A program made the position numbers and the translations under genes. The notes beneath the pieces are model-generated. The model was not told where the DNA came from. It did not search any database and saw only the letters and a program-made list of their open reading frames with translations. A stretch of DNA of 64,000 bases from Allobosea caraganae (GTDB lineage Bacteria > Pseudomonadota > Alphaproteobacteria > Rhizobiales > Beijerinckiaceae), in the NCBI RefSeq assembly GCF_003351345.1, contig NZ_QQTO01000019.1:1-64000 (forward strand). Direction: 5' to 3'. The first letter of the stretch is position 1; the number at the start of each line of letters is the position of its first letter. Positions 16,855 through 25,460 of the stretch are shown here, piece after piece.

Positions 16855-17547
16855 ATGGACGAGCGCGGCGGCTATGGCCAATTCTGCCCGGTGTCGATGG
16901 CGTCGGAGATCCTGTGCAGTCGCTGGACGACATTGGTGGTGCGCGAACTGCTTTGCGGCAGCACCCGGTTCAATGATCTGAGGCGCGGCGTGCCGAAAAT
17001 GTCGCCGGCGCTGCTTTCCAAGCGCCTGAAGGAACTGGAGCGAGCCCAGGTAATCACCGTGTTGCGCAAGACAAACGGCTCGGTCGAGTATCATTTGTCT
17101 GAGGCGGGCGAGGAACTGAGGTCTTTGATCATGGGCCTCGGCAACTGGGCGCAACGCTGGATGGAGTCGCGGCTCTCATTGAAGAACCTCGATCCGTCGC
17201 TCCTGATGTGGGACATGCGGCGCAGCCTCAATGTCAAGCTGTTGCCGGAGCGCCGCTGCACGATACAGTTTCTGTACCCAGAGCTACCAAGCGCGCAAAA
17301 GAGCTGGTGGTTAGTGGTGGACGGCGGAACCGTCGACCTCTGCAATTTCGATCCCGGTCACCAGCTCGATCTCCTCGTCCAGAGCTCTTTGCGAACAATG
17401 ACGGCGATCTGGATGGGGCTGACGACGATCAAGAAGGAGTCGGATTGCGGCGAGCTGGAGATCGATGGCGATCCGGCGCTTGCCCGCTCGATGCAACAAT
17501 GGCTGGGACTTAGCGCCTTCGCCTACGAACCACGGCGGGTACAGTAA
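16855..17547 (+). CDS. HxlR-family transcriptional regulator
   Basis: 230 residues from ATG 16855 (GGGGG six bases upstream). Residues 8-105 are the HxlR winged helix: CPVSMASEILCSRWTTLVVR, LLCGSTRFNDLRRGVPKMSP and ALLSKRLKELERAQVI. The first cysteine (FCPV) corresponds to the redox- or electrophile-sensing cysteine of some HxlR proteins. About 120 residues follow that are absent from minimal HxlR proteins and resemble an SCP2-like ligand pocket. Divergent from the acyl-CoA dehydrogenase-like gene, sharing the promoter region 16720-16854, so it probably regulates that gene. Confidence 0.85.
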   Translation: MDERGGYGQFCPVSMASEILCSRWTTLVVRELLCGSTRFNDLRRGVPKMSPALLSKRLKELERAQVITVLRKTNGSVEYHLSEAGEELRSLIMGLGNWAQRWMESRLSLKNLDPSLLMWDMRRSLNVKLLPERRCTIQFLYPELPSAQKSWWLVVDGGTVDLCNFDPGHQLDLLVQSSLRTMTAIWMGLTTIKKESDCGELEIDGDPALARSMQQWLGLSAFAYEPRRVQ

Positions 17548-17753
17548 TCGGCAGACGGCTGCATAGCGCCAACTCCAGACGTTCGGTGCTGACCCGAAAG
17601 CGGACGGCGGTCTCTGGTCATTTTCTGCGCCCGCCCGATGGCGGAACCTTGCCCCAACCGGTGGCCTAGCGCCTTGGACAAGCGCAGTTGCATTCAGCAT
17701 GATCACATCGACGCCGACCGTCCCGTGGCGCCACAACGACAGGAGCAAGCTTT

Positions 17754-18242
17754 TTGGCCAGGCTCGCGAGCATCATCCTGGTATCGGCTGCTTGGATGGC
17801 CTCATTTGGCAGTTTGGCTGTGGCCGCCCAGATGCCGCTGGGTTGCTTCAGCCGCACCTATGACACAGCGCATTTGCGGATACATCATAGCCAGCAGGTT
17901 CAGCGTCTCTGGATCCGCTTCGAGGAGTCCCGTTACGATCCTGGCAAGATCGACTTCGGCATGAATCTCTGGGTCAGGAGCCAGAAACAGATATGGCGCG
18001 CGGGCGGGCGCTGCAAACCGAGCGGCAGAGGATTGAGATGCCAGCCCGACACTGACGGTGCCTCCGAGCTTCTGGTCACGCTTGAGGGCCGCAACCTACG
18101 CCTCACAAGCCCCGGCAAGCTGAAAATCTTCGATGATGTAACCGGGCCCGATCTGAATGAGAGGTTGATCGGAGGTTCGGCGGACTCAACCTTCCTTCTG
18201 CAGGCAACGCCGGACGCTGCCTGCAAGGACGCCCGCCCGTGA
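17754..18242 (+). CDS. Hypothetical secreted protein
   Basis: 162 codons from a TTG at 17754 with AGGAG eight bases upstream. A clear Sec signal peptide (LASIILVSAAWMASFGSLAVA, cut after AVA-AQ) precedes a small domain with four cysteines (GCFSRT, GRCKPSG, LRCQPD, DAACKD), likely disulfide-bonded in the periplasm. The central segment QVQRLWIRFEES...LWVRSQ has alternating strands. It is not assigned to a family. No operon partner: a dead insertion sequence follows. Confidence 0.6.
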   Translation: MARLASIILVSAAWMASFGSLAVAAQMPLGCFSRTYDTAHLRIHHSQQVQRLWIRFEESRYDPGKIDFGMNLWVRSQKQIWRAGGRCKPSGRGLRCQPDTDGASELLVTLEGRNLRLTSPGKLKIFDDVTGPDLNERLIGGSADSTFLLQATPDAACKDARP

Positions 18243-18439
18243 GCACGCTCTTGGTCATGCGGTATCGCTCATCTTGGCGCGCATGACGGCTTCAACGGCT
18301 CCGCGCCAGGAGGCGACCTTGGCGCGCAGCCGATAAGCGGACATTCCTAAGCCCACGCGCAATAGCTGAGCCTCCGACCTAGGGGCTCGATCAGCGTATA
18401 TGCCGCGCTATTGGTGATATCGTGCTCGATACGGCTGCA

Positions 18440-19234
18440 CGGCGCGAACAGCCTGCTCGGCGATCCGACCAAACTCTCGATCCGGGCGAGGCGCGATGCT
18501 GCCCTGTTGCCGGAGGTCAAACGGGTTTTTGACGAGAACTTCCAGGTGCATAGCGTGCGCAAGGTCTGGCGGTAGATGAAGCGAGAAGAGCGTCAACTCG
18601 CTCGCTGCACCGTGGCGCGCCTGATGCGAAGCGCAGGGCTGCACGGTGTGATCCGTGGCAAGCCCATGCGCACCCCGGTGGCCGACAAGGCGGCGCCATG
18701 CCCGCTCGATCATGTGAACCGGGTTTTCCGTGCGCCCGCGCCGAACATGCTTTGGCTCTCGGACTTCACCTACGTCAGCACCTGGTCGGGCTTCGTCTAT
18801 GTCGCCTTCGTCATCGACGCCTACGCCCGCCGTATTATCAGCTGGCGGGTGTCCCTCGACGCGCTGGAGTAGGCCCTGCATGAGCGACGGCCCGTCCACC
18901 GCGGCGGCCTCGTGCATCATTCCGACAGGGGGTCCCAATACGTCAGTATTCGATACTCCGAGCGCCTCGCCGAAGCCGATATCGGGCCCTCTGTCGGCAG
19001 CGTCGGCGACTCTTACGACAACGCTCTCGCCGAGACGATCAACGACCTCTGCAAGGCGGAGCTGATCCACCGGCGCGGCCCCTGGCGGAGCTTCGAGGCG
19101 TCGAGTTCGGCACGCTGACCTGGGTCGACTGGTTCAACAATCGCCGGCTGCTGGAGCCTATCCGCAACATCCCGCCGGCCGAGGCCGAGGAACGCTACTA
19201 CGTTATGCTGGACAAACCAGCCACGGCGGCGTGA
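18440..19234 (+). pseudogene. Decayed IS3-family transposase (OrfB)
   Basis: Homology to the IS3 OrfB integrase runs from LSIRARRDAALLPEVKRVFDE through LWLSDFTYVSTWSGFVYVAF (first Asp), HHSDRGSQYVSIRY (second Asp) and SVGDSYDNALAETIN (Glu) to [17 protein letters not shown]. It is broken at least four ways: TAG after KVWR (~18574), TAG after LDALE (~18871), loss of ~8-10 codons between WRVS and LDALE, and a frameshift after RSFEA (~19101). OrfA and the left end are missing. The sequence after the stop (to about 19275) resembles an IS3 right end. Confidence 0.85.
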
Positions 19235-19380
19235 CTCAAAGAAATGGTCTCCGACGAATCCGGCGCGGTTCAGGTCCAACTTTTTACCCTTATTTATCCC
19301 AGGGCCGAAGTCCGCTGCTGATAGTCCTCTTTTCAGAGGTGCTGATGTTCGATCCGCACCCATCTGGAAAGGAAAAGATC

Positions 19381-20355
19381 ATGAACAGACATCTCGTCGG
19401 CGCCACCATCGCAATTCTTGTAGCCATCTCTCCCGTTGCGGCCGAAGCCCGCTGCGTCCCGAACAACACAGTCATCGCCGCGAAGGCTGTTCCCGTCATT
19501 CAGTACAAAAACACGACGATCGACGGTGTGAAGGTCTTCTACCGTGAAGCCGGCCCGAAGGACGCGCCGGTCCTTCTGCTCCTGCACGGATTTCCGACCT
19601 CGTCACACATGTTCCGCAACCTCATTCCGCTGCTCGCGGACCGCTACCGAGTGATTGCGCCCGACTATCCCGGCTACGGCCAGAGTGACGCACCCGACCA
19701 CACCAAGTTCGACTATACATTCGCGAACCTGACCAACATCGTCGACAAGCTGACCGAAAAGGTCGGAGCCGATCGATACAGCATGTACGTCATGGATTAC
19801 GGCGCACCGATCGGATACCGGCTCGCGCTCAAACATCCCGACCGGGTCGAAACCCTGATCGTGCAGAACGGCAACGCCTATACGGAAGGCCTCGCCGCAT
19901 TCTGGGATCCGATTAAGGCCTATTGGGCCGAGAAGACGCCCGAACGCAGGGAAGCACTCGCCAGCCTGGTTACGCTCGAGACCACGAAATTCCAATATAC
20001 CGACGGGATGGGCGATGTCGCGAGGATCAGCCCCGACAACTGGGTCGTCGATCAGGCCTTGCTCGATCGACCGGGCAACAAGGACATCCAGCTGGATCTC
20101 CTTGGCGACTACGGTAGCAATGTGCCGCTTTACCCGCAGTTCCAGGCCTTCTTCCGCGATCACAAGCCGCCAACGCTGATCGTCTGGGGCAAGAACGACA
20201 AGATCTTCCCAGAGTCCGGCGCGCACCCCTATCTTCGGGATCTCCCCAACGCCGAGATGCACATTCTCGACAGCGGCCATTTCGCCCTCGAGGACAAGCT
20301 CGACGTGATGGCGCCCCTCATCCGAGATTTCCTCGCCCGCAAGCTTTGCAAATGA
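19381..20355 (+). CDS. Exported alpha/beta hydrolase, epoxide-hydrolase/dehalogenase type
   Basis: 324 residues from ATG 19381 (GGAAAGGAAAAG upstream). A Sec signal peptide ([18 protein letters not shown]) directs it to the periplasm. The oxyanion motif is [10 protein letters not shown]. The nucleophile elbow reads [10 protein letters not shown] with aspartate at residue 139 rather than serine, as in epoxide hydrolases and haloalkane/haloacetate dehalogenases. The acid is in WGKNDKIFP and the histidine in DSGHFALED. It heads a cluster with isochorismatase-like and PNPOx-like genes. The substrate cannot be read; an epoxide or halogenated carbon compound is the family-based guess. Confidence 0.85.
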   Translation: MNRHLVGATIAILVAISPVAAEARCVPNNTVIAAKAVPVIQYKNTTIDGVKVFYREAGPKDAPVLLLLHGFPTSSHMFRNLIPLLADRYRVIAPDYPGYGQSDAPDHTKFDYTFANLTNIVDKLTEKVGADRYSMYVMDYGAPIGYRLALKHPDRVETLIVQNGNAYTEGLAAFWDPIKAYWAEKTPERREALASLVTLETTKFQYTDGMGDVARISPDNWVVDQALLDRPGNKDIQLDLLGDYGSNVPLYPQFQAFFRDHKPPTLIVWGKNDKIFPESGAHPYLRDLPNAEMHILDSGHFALEDKLDVMAPLIRDFLARKLCK

Positions 20356-20361
20356 AGTGTC

Positions 20362-20383
20362 CCGCGGGGCCACGGCCCCGCGG
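20362..20383 (+). terminator. GC hairpin after the alpha/beta hydrolase
   Basis: CCGCGGGGCC (20362-20371) pairs with GGCCCCGCGG (20374-20383) seven bases past the stop. It is very stable, has no T-run, and separates the hydrolase from a truncated relative. Confidence 0.5.
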
Positions 20384-20414
20384 CCAACATCCTGAAAGGA
20401 AGAAACATGACCTT

Positions 20415-20525
20415 CCCGGCGCCGAACTTCATTTTTTCGACACCGGACATTTCGCCCTCGAAGACAAGGCGGACGAGATGATCCCCGTCATGCGCGACTT
20501 CCTCGCGCGAAACCTACCTCAGTGA
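20415..20525 (+). pseudogene. C-terminal remnant of a second alpha/beta hydrolase
   Basis: This frame reads [20 protein letters not shown] and ends MRDFLARNLPQ at TGA 20523-20525. It matches the last ~37 residues of the intact hydrolase just upstream ([19 protein letters not shown]...[11 protein letters not shown]). An ATG at 20407 with AGGAAGA ahead lies in another frame, as if a deletion joined the 5' end of one gene to the 3' end of another. Only the histidine-bearing tail survives, so there is no activity. Confidence 0.8.
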
Positions 20526-20551
20526 CTGAAACTCAAAGAAGGATGACGACC

Positions 20552-21229
20552 ATGTACAACAGCAAATCCAAGTCGAGCGTGCTTCCGACCGGTGGCGGCG
20601 CGGCCCTCATCGATCCCTCCGACGCCTTGATCCTGCTTCTCGATCACCAGTCGGGGCTGTTCCAGACGGTCAAGGACATATCGGTCTCTGATCTCCGCCG
20701 GAATGTGGAGATGATCGCCAAGCTCGCCACGCTGCTGGACATCCCGGTCATCACGACCGCCTCGGAACCTGCCGGCACCAACGGTCCGCTGATGCCCGAG
20801 ATCCACGAATATGCACCGCACGCCGTCTATGTGCCGCGCAAGGGCGAAGTGAATGCATGGGACAATGACGATTTCGTCGCCAAGGTTCGCTCGAGCGGCC
20901 GCAAGACTCTCATCATGGCGGGCGTCTGGACCAGCGTCTGCGTGATGTTCCCTGCGCTCGACGCCCGCGCCGCCGGCTACGACGTTTATGCTGTCCTCGA
21001 TGCGTCGGGGGATCCGAGCGAAATGGCCTCACGAATTTCGCTCGCCCGCTTTGTGCAGGGCGGCGTCAAACCGACATCGACCAACGCACTGCTGTCGGAG
21101 CTTCACCGCACCTGGGCACGGCCCGAGGCTGCCGAACTGGGCAAGCTCTACGGACTTGTCGCTCCCAACTATGCGGCCGTGGCCGAGAGCTACGCGCGTG
21201 CGCAACAAGCCGCGAGAGAGGCGAGCTAG
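20552..21229 (+). CDS. Isochorismatase-family cysteine hydrolase
   Basis: 225 residues. ATG 20552 is preferred (AAGGA eight bases upstream) over ATG 20543 or GTG 20522. The fold is isochorismatase-like: LILLLDHQSGLF with the catalytic aspartate, a lysine in SSGRKTLIMAG and the nucleophile Cys130 in GVWTSVCVMF. Relatives such as YcaC-type proteins hydrolyse amides or are of unknown substrate. The tail (APNYAAVAESYARAQQAA) is typical of this YcaC-like subgroup. Lies between hydrolase and PNPOx-like genes on the same strand and is probably co-transcribed with the latter (53 bp gap). Confidence 0.85.
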   Translation: MYNSKSKSSVLPTGGGAALIDPSDALILLLDHQSGLFQTVKDISVSDLRRNVEMIAKLATLLDIPVITTASEPAGTNGPLMPEIHEYAPHAVYVPRKGEVNAWDNDDFVAKVRSSGRKTLIMAGVWTSVCVMFPALDARAAGYDVYAVLDASGDPSEMASRISLARFVQGGVKPTSTNALLSELHRTWARPEAAELGKLYGLVAPNYAAVAESYARAQQAAREAS

Positions 21230-21282
21230 GCTCGCATTCGACCGGTGCCCTGCGAACTGACAACACAGCAGCGAGACACGAC

Positions 21283-21912
21283 ATGACTTATGGTTTCATG
21301 GATATCGCGTTGACACCTGCAGTTCGCAGGGCGCAAGCGGAAATGGGAGCGGATCGTCTCTGGTCCGACTTCAAGGGGCACCGCGAATTCGATCGGTTTT
21401 CGGCCAGAGAGACCGCATTCATTGCAGAGCGCGACAGCTTCTATATGGCCTCGGTTTCGGAAACAGGCTGGCCCTATATCCAGCATCGCGGCGGGCCTGC
21501 GGGCTTTCTCAAGGTCCTCGACGATCGCACGCTCGCGTTCGTCGATTACCGGGGCAATCGCCAGTATATCAGCACCGGTAATCTGGCGGAGAACAATCGA
21601 GCATGCTTGTTTCTGATCGACTATCCGGCCCGCGCCCGCTTGAAGATCTATGCCCGTGCCGAGAAGCTGGCACTCGACGCGGATCCGGCGCTCACGGCCG
21701 CAGTCACCGACGGTGACTATGGCGCCAAGGCCGAACGCATTTTCAGACTGAAGCTCGAGGCGTTCGACTGGAACTGTCCGCAGCATATCGTGCCGCGCTA
21801 CACGGAAGCCGAATTTTTGGCGGCCTCGCAGATGCTTCTGGACAAAGTCACTCTGCTCGGGCGGGAAAATGCGTCGCTACGAGAGCGCCTCGACTCACGG
21901 CGAAAGGGTTGA
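21283..21912 (+). CDS. Pyridoxamine-5'-phosphate-oxidase-like flavoprotein
   Basis: 209 residues. The split-barrel FMN-binding fold is evident: FIAERDSFYMASVSETGWPY, QHRGGPAGFLKVLDDRTLAF, DYRGNRQYISTGNLAENNRA and FLIDYPARARLKIYARAE. This subfamily reduces or scavenges electrophiles and is not the vitamin B6 enzyme. A ~60-residue C-terminal extension ending LLGRENASLRERL looks like a short coiled coil. It is the last gene of the hydrolase/isochorismatase cluster and its stop converges on that of the large regulator at 21942. Confidence 0.82.
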   Translation: MTYGFMDIALTPAVRRAQAEMGADRLWSDFKGHREFDRFSARETAFIAERDSFYMASVSETGWPYIQHRGGPAGFLKVLDDRTLAFVDYRGNRQYISTGNLAENNRACLFLIDYPARARLKIYARAEKLALDADPALTAAVTDGDYGAKAERIFRLKLEAFDWNCPQHIVPRYTEAEFLAASQMLLDKVTLLGRENASLRERLDSRRKG

Positions 21913-21941
21913 GCGGCGGCAATCATCGAAGGAGCGCCAGA

Positions 21942-24722
21942 TCAGCGTAGGTCCAATGCAGCCATGGCAAGTTGGGTCCGCTTGGTCGCTCCGCCTGCAC
22001 CGATGGCACGCGCGCAATCCAAAGATTTTTGCAAATAGCGCATCGCCTTGTGTGGCCGCGCGTTGCCGGCTTCGATCATTCCCGCGACGCGCCAGAGATC
22101 CGGATGCCACCAACGTTCTTCGCGAATACCGATTTCTCTAAGCACTGCGCGCAGACTATCCTCGGCAAGTTGCATTTCGCCCACGGCAATATAGGCCTCC
22201 GCCATCAGGCTGCGGTAGAAGGGCACGCGAGCACGCCAGCCGCCCCGGAGCAATCCGGTGATGCTGTCCTGCATCAAGGTGAAGCCGGCTTTGTCGCCTT
22301 TAGCGGACTGGATAGCGCCCGCGAAAAACACGGCTGTTCCCTCGTAAATGCCGACGTTTTCACGCCGGCTGACTTCGGCCAGCTGCCGCTGAAGCTGCAA
22401 AGCAGTTTCCAGTTCGCCCTCGACGAACGCGATCGGAAGGCCCGCCAGCGAGATCGCATTGCCGAGCGTTATCATGTGATCGAGATCGGCGGCCCGATCG
22501 ATGGCCCAGCCGGCCAGACTGGAGGCACGAGCAGGATCACCTTCTAACCAGCACAAAAATGCCCGAGACAGACGAATGGCAGCGGGCAAATCGACTTGGG
22601 ACCGGGCAAGACCATGACCCTCTTCCAAGTGACCCCAATCCTGCATCAGTGCCTCCAGACGGGCCGATGCCGAATTTAGCTCGCCTGCGTAGATTTCGAT
22701 ATGCGCCAACAGGCGCTTGCCGTCGGGCGCAGCCGCCCAGTCCAAACCCTTTGCTGCCGCAAATTCATTCATGCTGCGTAACGCCGTGAGCGGCCGACCG
22801 GAATAAAGAAGAAAAACGGCCTGTCCGCACACCGAGCGTATTTGCAATTCGGCGTCGCGCGATCCGCTCGCATGAAAGATGCTTTCGCGCCAGGCGTCGT
22901 CGGTTTGCGGGTGCATGTGGCGCGCCAGCGTCATGGCCCATGCCCGCGCCGTGGAAAGCCTGGCTCGGGTCAGAGGCGCGAGCCCTGGCAGGGCTGCGCT
23001 GTTTTCGCTTGCAAGGTCGATGGCCGCCAGCATTTCCCTGAACGCCGAAAGTTCTTGCCACAGCGGCAACGCAGCGACCACCAGCTCGACGCCCAATTCG
23101 GCGTCGCCCGCAGGATCGAACGCCCACCCGATCGCGGCTCGGACATCGTCGATCTGCCTGCGATATTTCCGTAACCATTCGCGAGATGTCTGGGATGACC
23201 GTTCCCGCTCGGCGAGCTGCAGCTTATCTTTGATCCGGATGGCAAACTGTCGCCTTGCTTTTTCCCTGTGGCGTGAACTGAAAAGACGCCGCGCAGCATA
23301 GGTGCCGGTGCTCTCGGCCAGCCTGTAGTTCACAGTCCCGCCGTCGTATTCCGCAGAGACGAGCGATTTTGCCACAAGCTGCGAGAGGGCGTCACGTCCT
23401 GTCATCGGCTCGAGGGCGCCGGCGGAATACAGGGCCTCCACGTCGTCGGCGTTGAAGCGGCCCGAAAACACCGAAAGCAGATCGAGCAAGACGGCCTCGC
23501 GGTCGGGAAGAAGCCGGTAGCTCCAGTCGAGAGTGGCCTCCAGCGTCTGGTGACGCAAAGGCGCATCCCGTGCGCCCCTGCTCATCGATTCAAAACCATC
23601 CTTGAAGAGATCATCGAGTGCCGAGGGCGCAAGGAGGCCGGCCGTGCCGGCGGCCAGTTCGATCGCGAGTGCCAGGCCTTCCAACCGTGTGCAGATCGAG
23701 ACGACGTTCCGGACATATTGGTCCGTCGGTTCGGCAACGCCTGAGCCTTGCGCCTTGGTGATGAAGAGCTGGACCGCTGGAAACTGCATCGCGTCGCTCG
23801 TGGAGAGCGCCATCGTCTGGTCTGGATAAGCGAGCCCGGAGAGGAAATGGATCTGTTCCTGCCGCGTCCTCAGCGGCTCGCGGCTAGTCGCGAGGATACG
23901 GGCAGCAGGAACCTCTGATGATATCCGCTCGACGATCGTCGCGGCCATCGCAATGACGTGCTCGCAATTGTCGATGATCAAAGGCAGCTTGTTGCTCCGA
24001 AGAACGTCGATCACGCCTGCGATCGGATCGTCAAATCCAAGCGAGACACCGAGAGCGGTGGCAATCGCGGGCACGACGAATCGGGGATCGCTGAGCGTCG
24101 AGAGGTCTACAAAGGCAGTGGCTTCGCCTGCACCGCAGCAACGCTGAGCAACGGTGACCGCAAGTGACGTTTTTCCGGCTCCGCCTGGCCCGACGATAGT
24201 GACATAACCCGGTTGATCGAGCTGCCCGGAGATCTGCCGGATCGCGTCATCGCGACCGAGGAGCGGCGGCACTTGCGGCGGAGCGGTATGATAGCTCGCG
24301 ACTGCAGCAATGTTCCGTGCTGCCGCTGGGCGATCGCTCTCCACCGCGGCGACGAACTTGTAACCGCGGCCGGCGATCGTTGCGATGTAATCCACGGCAG
24401 GATCGAGTTCGGCCAGCGAGCGTCGAAGGTTGCCGACATTGACCTTCAAGTTATGGTCGTGAACAATGTAGTCCGGCCATACGTGCGCGAACAGATCGGC
24501 TTTGCTGACCACCTCGCCAGCCCTGGCCACGAGCAGGGTCAGTATATCGAAACCTCGCCCCCCGAGCGCGACGGTTTGTCCCTTGTGCAGGAGGGCCTGG
24601 GCCTCTGGCAGCAACCGGAAATCGCCGAAATGGTAGGCGTTTTGCTTCGTCAAGGCACGGGCCCCGCCGTCGTTCGACACTTTGCCCTCACAAATCGTAG
24701 ACGTTATATCGCATGAGCCCAT
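21942..24722 (-). CDS. Winged-helix/NB-ARC (STAND-type) transcriptional regulator
   Basis: Up to 926 residues. Residues ~30-110 are an OmpR/PhoB-type winged helix (GDFRLLPEAQAL, LKVNVGNLRRSLAEL, TIAGRGYKFVA). A STAND ATPase follows: Walker A VGPGGAGKTS at about 175-184, Walker B LPLIIDNCEHVI, then RILATSREPLRTR and an LDWSYRLLPDREAVLLD helix. The C-terminal ~450 residues are TPR-like helices for ligand or protein sensing. Such proteins act as ATP-switched activators. The start may be ATG 24722 or GTG 24677 (GAGGG upstream). Its 3' end meets the hydrolase/isochorismatase/PNPOx cluster tail to tail, making that cluster a candidate target. Confidence 0.85.
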   Translation of the reverse strand: MGSCDITSTICEGKVSNDGGARALTKQNAYHFGDFRLLPEAQALLHKGQTVALGGRGFDILTLLVARAGEVVSKADLFAHVWPDYIVHDHNLKVNVGNLRRSLAELDPAVDYIATIAGRGYKFVAAVESDRPAAARNIAAVASYHTAPPQVPPLLGRDDAIRQISGQLDQPGYVTIVGPGGAGKTSLAVTVAQRCCGAGEATAFVDLSTLSDPRFVVPAIATALGVSLGFDDPIAGVIDVLRSNKLPLIIDNCEHVIAMAATIVERISSEVPAARILATSREPLRTRQEQIHFLSGLAYPDQTMALSTSDAMQFPAVQLFITKAQGSGVAEPTDQYVRNVVSICTRLEGLALAIELAAGTAGLLAPSALDDLFKDGFESMSRGARDAPLRHQTLEATLDWSYRLLPDREAVLLDLLSVFSGRFNADDVEALYSAGALEPMTGRDALSQLVAKSLVSAEYDGGTVNYRLAESTGTYAARRLFSSRHREKARRQFAIRIKDKLQLAERERSSQTSREWLRKYRRQIDDVRAAIGWAFDPAGDAELGVELVVAALPLWQELSAFREMLAAIDLASENSAALPGLAPLTRARLSTARAWAMTLARHMHPQTDDAWRESIFHASGSRDAELQIRSVCGQAVFLLYSGRPLTALRSMNEFAAAKGLDWAAAPDGKRLLAHIEIYAGELNSASARLEALMQDWGHLEEGHGLARSQVDLPAAIRLSRAFLCWLEGDPARASSLAGWAIDRAADLDHMITLGNAISLAGLPIAFVEGELETALQLQRQLAEVSRRENVGIYEGTAVFFAGAIQSAKGDKAGFTLMQDSITGLLRGGWRARVPFYRSLMAEAYIAVGEMQLAEDSLRAVLREIGIREERWWHPDLWRVAGMIEAGNARPHKAMRYLQKSLDCARAIGAGGATKRTQLAMAALDLR

Positions 24723-24829
24723 TATCAGTCGTCACGGGACTTCGGCGCTAGATTCTTCGGCTAACATGCACGCTAGACCTTGTGACCTGAGACCCTTTTA
24801 TCCTCCGAGCTGAGGGAGAGTCCTAGGTT

Positions 24830-25010
24830 TCATTGATCCGGTCCCATTTCTTGGACCGCCGGAGAGTGGAGTTTTCCGGCCTTTATCACGGCGGCGGGCT
24901 GGGTTCGCCCACCGGGGTTCTGTAACGAGATCGGCGGCTTATGGCCAATGGCGTCGTGCGGCCGATCCTCGTTGTAGTACCTGCGCCGAACCGGAAGTTT
25001 GGCCGCTGTC
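24830..25010 (-). pseudogene. IS3-family transposase C-terminal fragment
   Basis: The minus strand reads RRYYNEDRPHDAIGHKPPIS followed by LQNPGG, the conserved end of IS3-family OrfB, then a short tail to a stop at 24830. Nothing upstream on that strand continues the transposase, so only the last ~55 residues remain. It is unrelated in sequence to the other dead IS3 copy at 18440-19234. Confidence 0.7.
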
Positions 25011-25324
25011 GATCTCTCAGCGTCGAGATCGAATCCGTCCTGTAAGCTGGCCCAAAATCGTCTGTCGGATGTCGCGCGCCCCCCAGAGCGGACTTTCCCA
25101 ACGTCGGCAAGGGGCCAAAGCCGGCTGCGCGGCACATCGCTAAACTGAACCGCCCGAAACCGGACGCTCCAGATGTCAGGAAAGGGCCAGAAGCGCCGGA
25201 CGCTGGTCCGGCCGAGATGCGCCAATAGCGGACGGCGGCCTGATGCCAAGAAGCAGACATTAGATCGGCTGGCCTGCCTGGACGTCGCACTTGATCACCA
25301 CAGAGCGAAGCGTGATCTGTTTGC

Positions 25325-25400
25325 ACCGCGCTGGCGAACGGGTTCTGGAAGATCATCTGCATGCGCTTGTACCGGTCGCGCAGCGTGCGCCGACCTCCCT
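25325..25400 (-). pseudogene. Fragment of an oligopeptide-type ABC ATPase
   Basis: The minus strand encodes RYKRMQMIFQNPFASAV, which matches the Q-loop region of OppF/DppF-type ATPases (MQMIFQDPYASLNP). No Walker A, signature or Walker B is found nearby, so this is a ~25-residue relic. It lies with the IS3 fragment in a 738-bp stretch (24723-25460) that has no intact gene. Confidence 0.55.
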
Positions 25401-25460
25401 CATGGAGCGCTTGGCGGCTCTGCATCATCGGCCTATGCCTAAGTCTGATCGCCCGGACGG

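Noticed and set aside
15544..17154. A 536-codon version of the acyl-CoA dehydrogenase-like gene
   Set aside because: The extension is antisense to the HxlR gene. ATG 16719 has a good GGAGG site and begins the conserved fold.
25150..25290. Short frame MSGKGQKRRTLVRPRC as a small gene
   Set aside because: This type of sequence recurs as intergenic noise in rhizobial genomes, and a related stretch is present near 48930-49030. It is not supported as coding.
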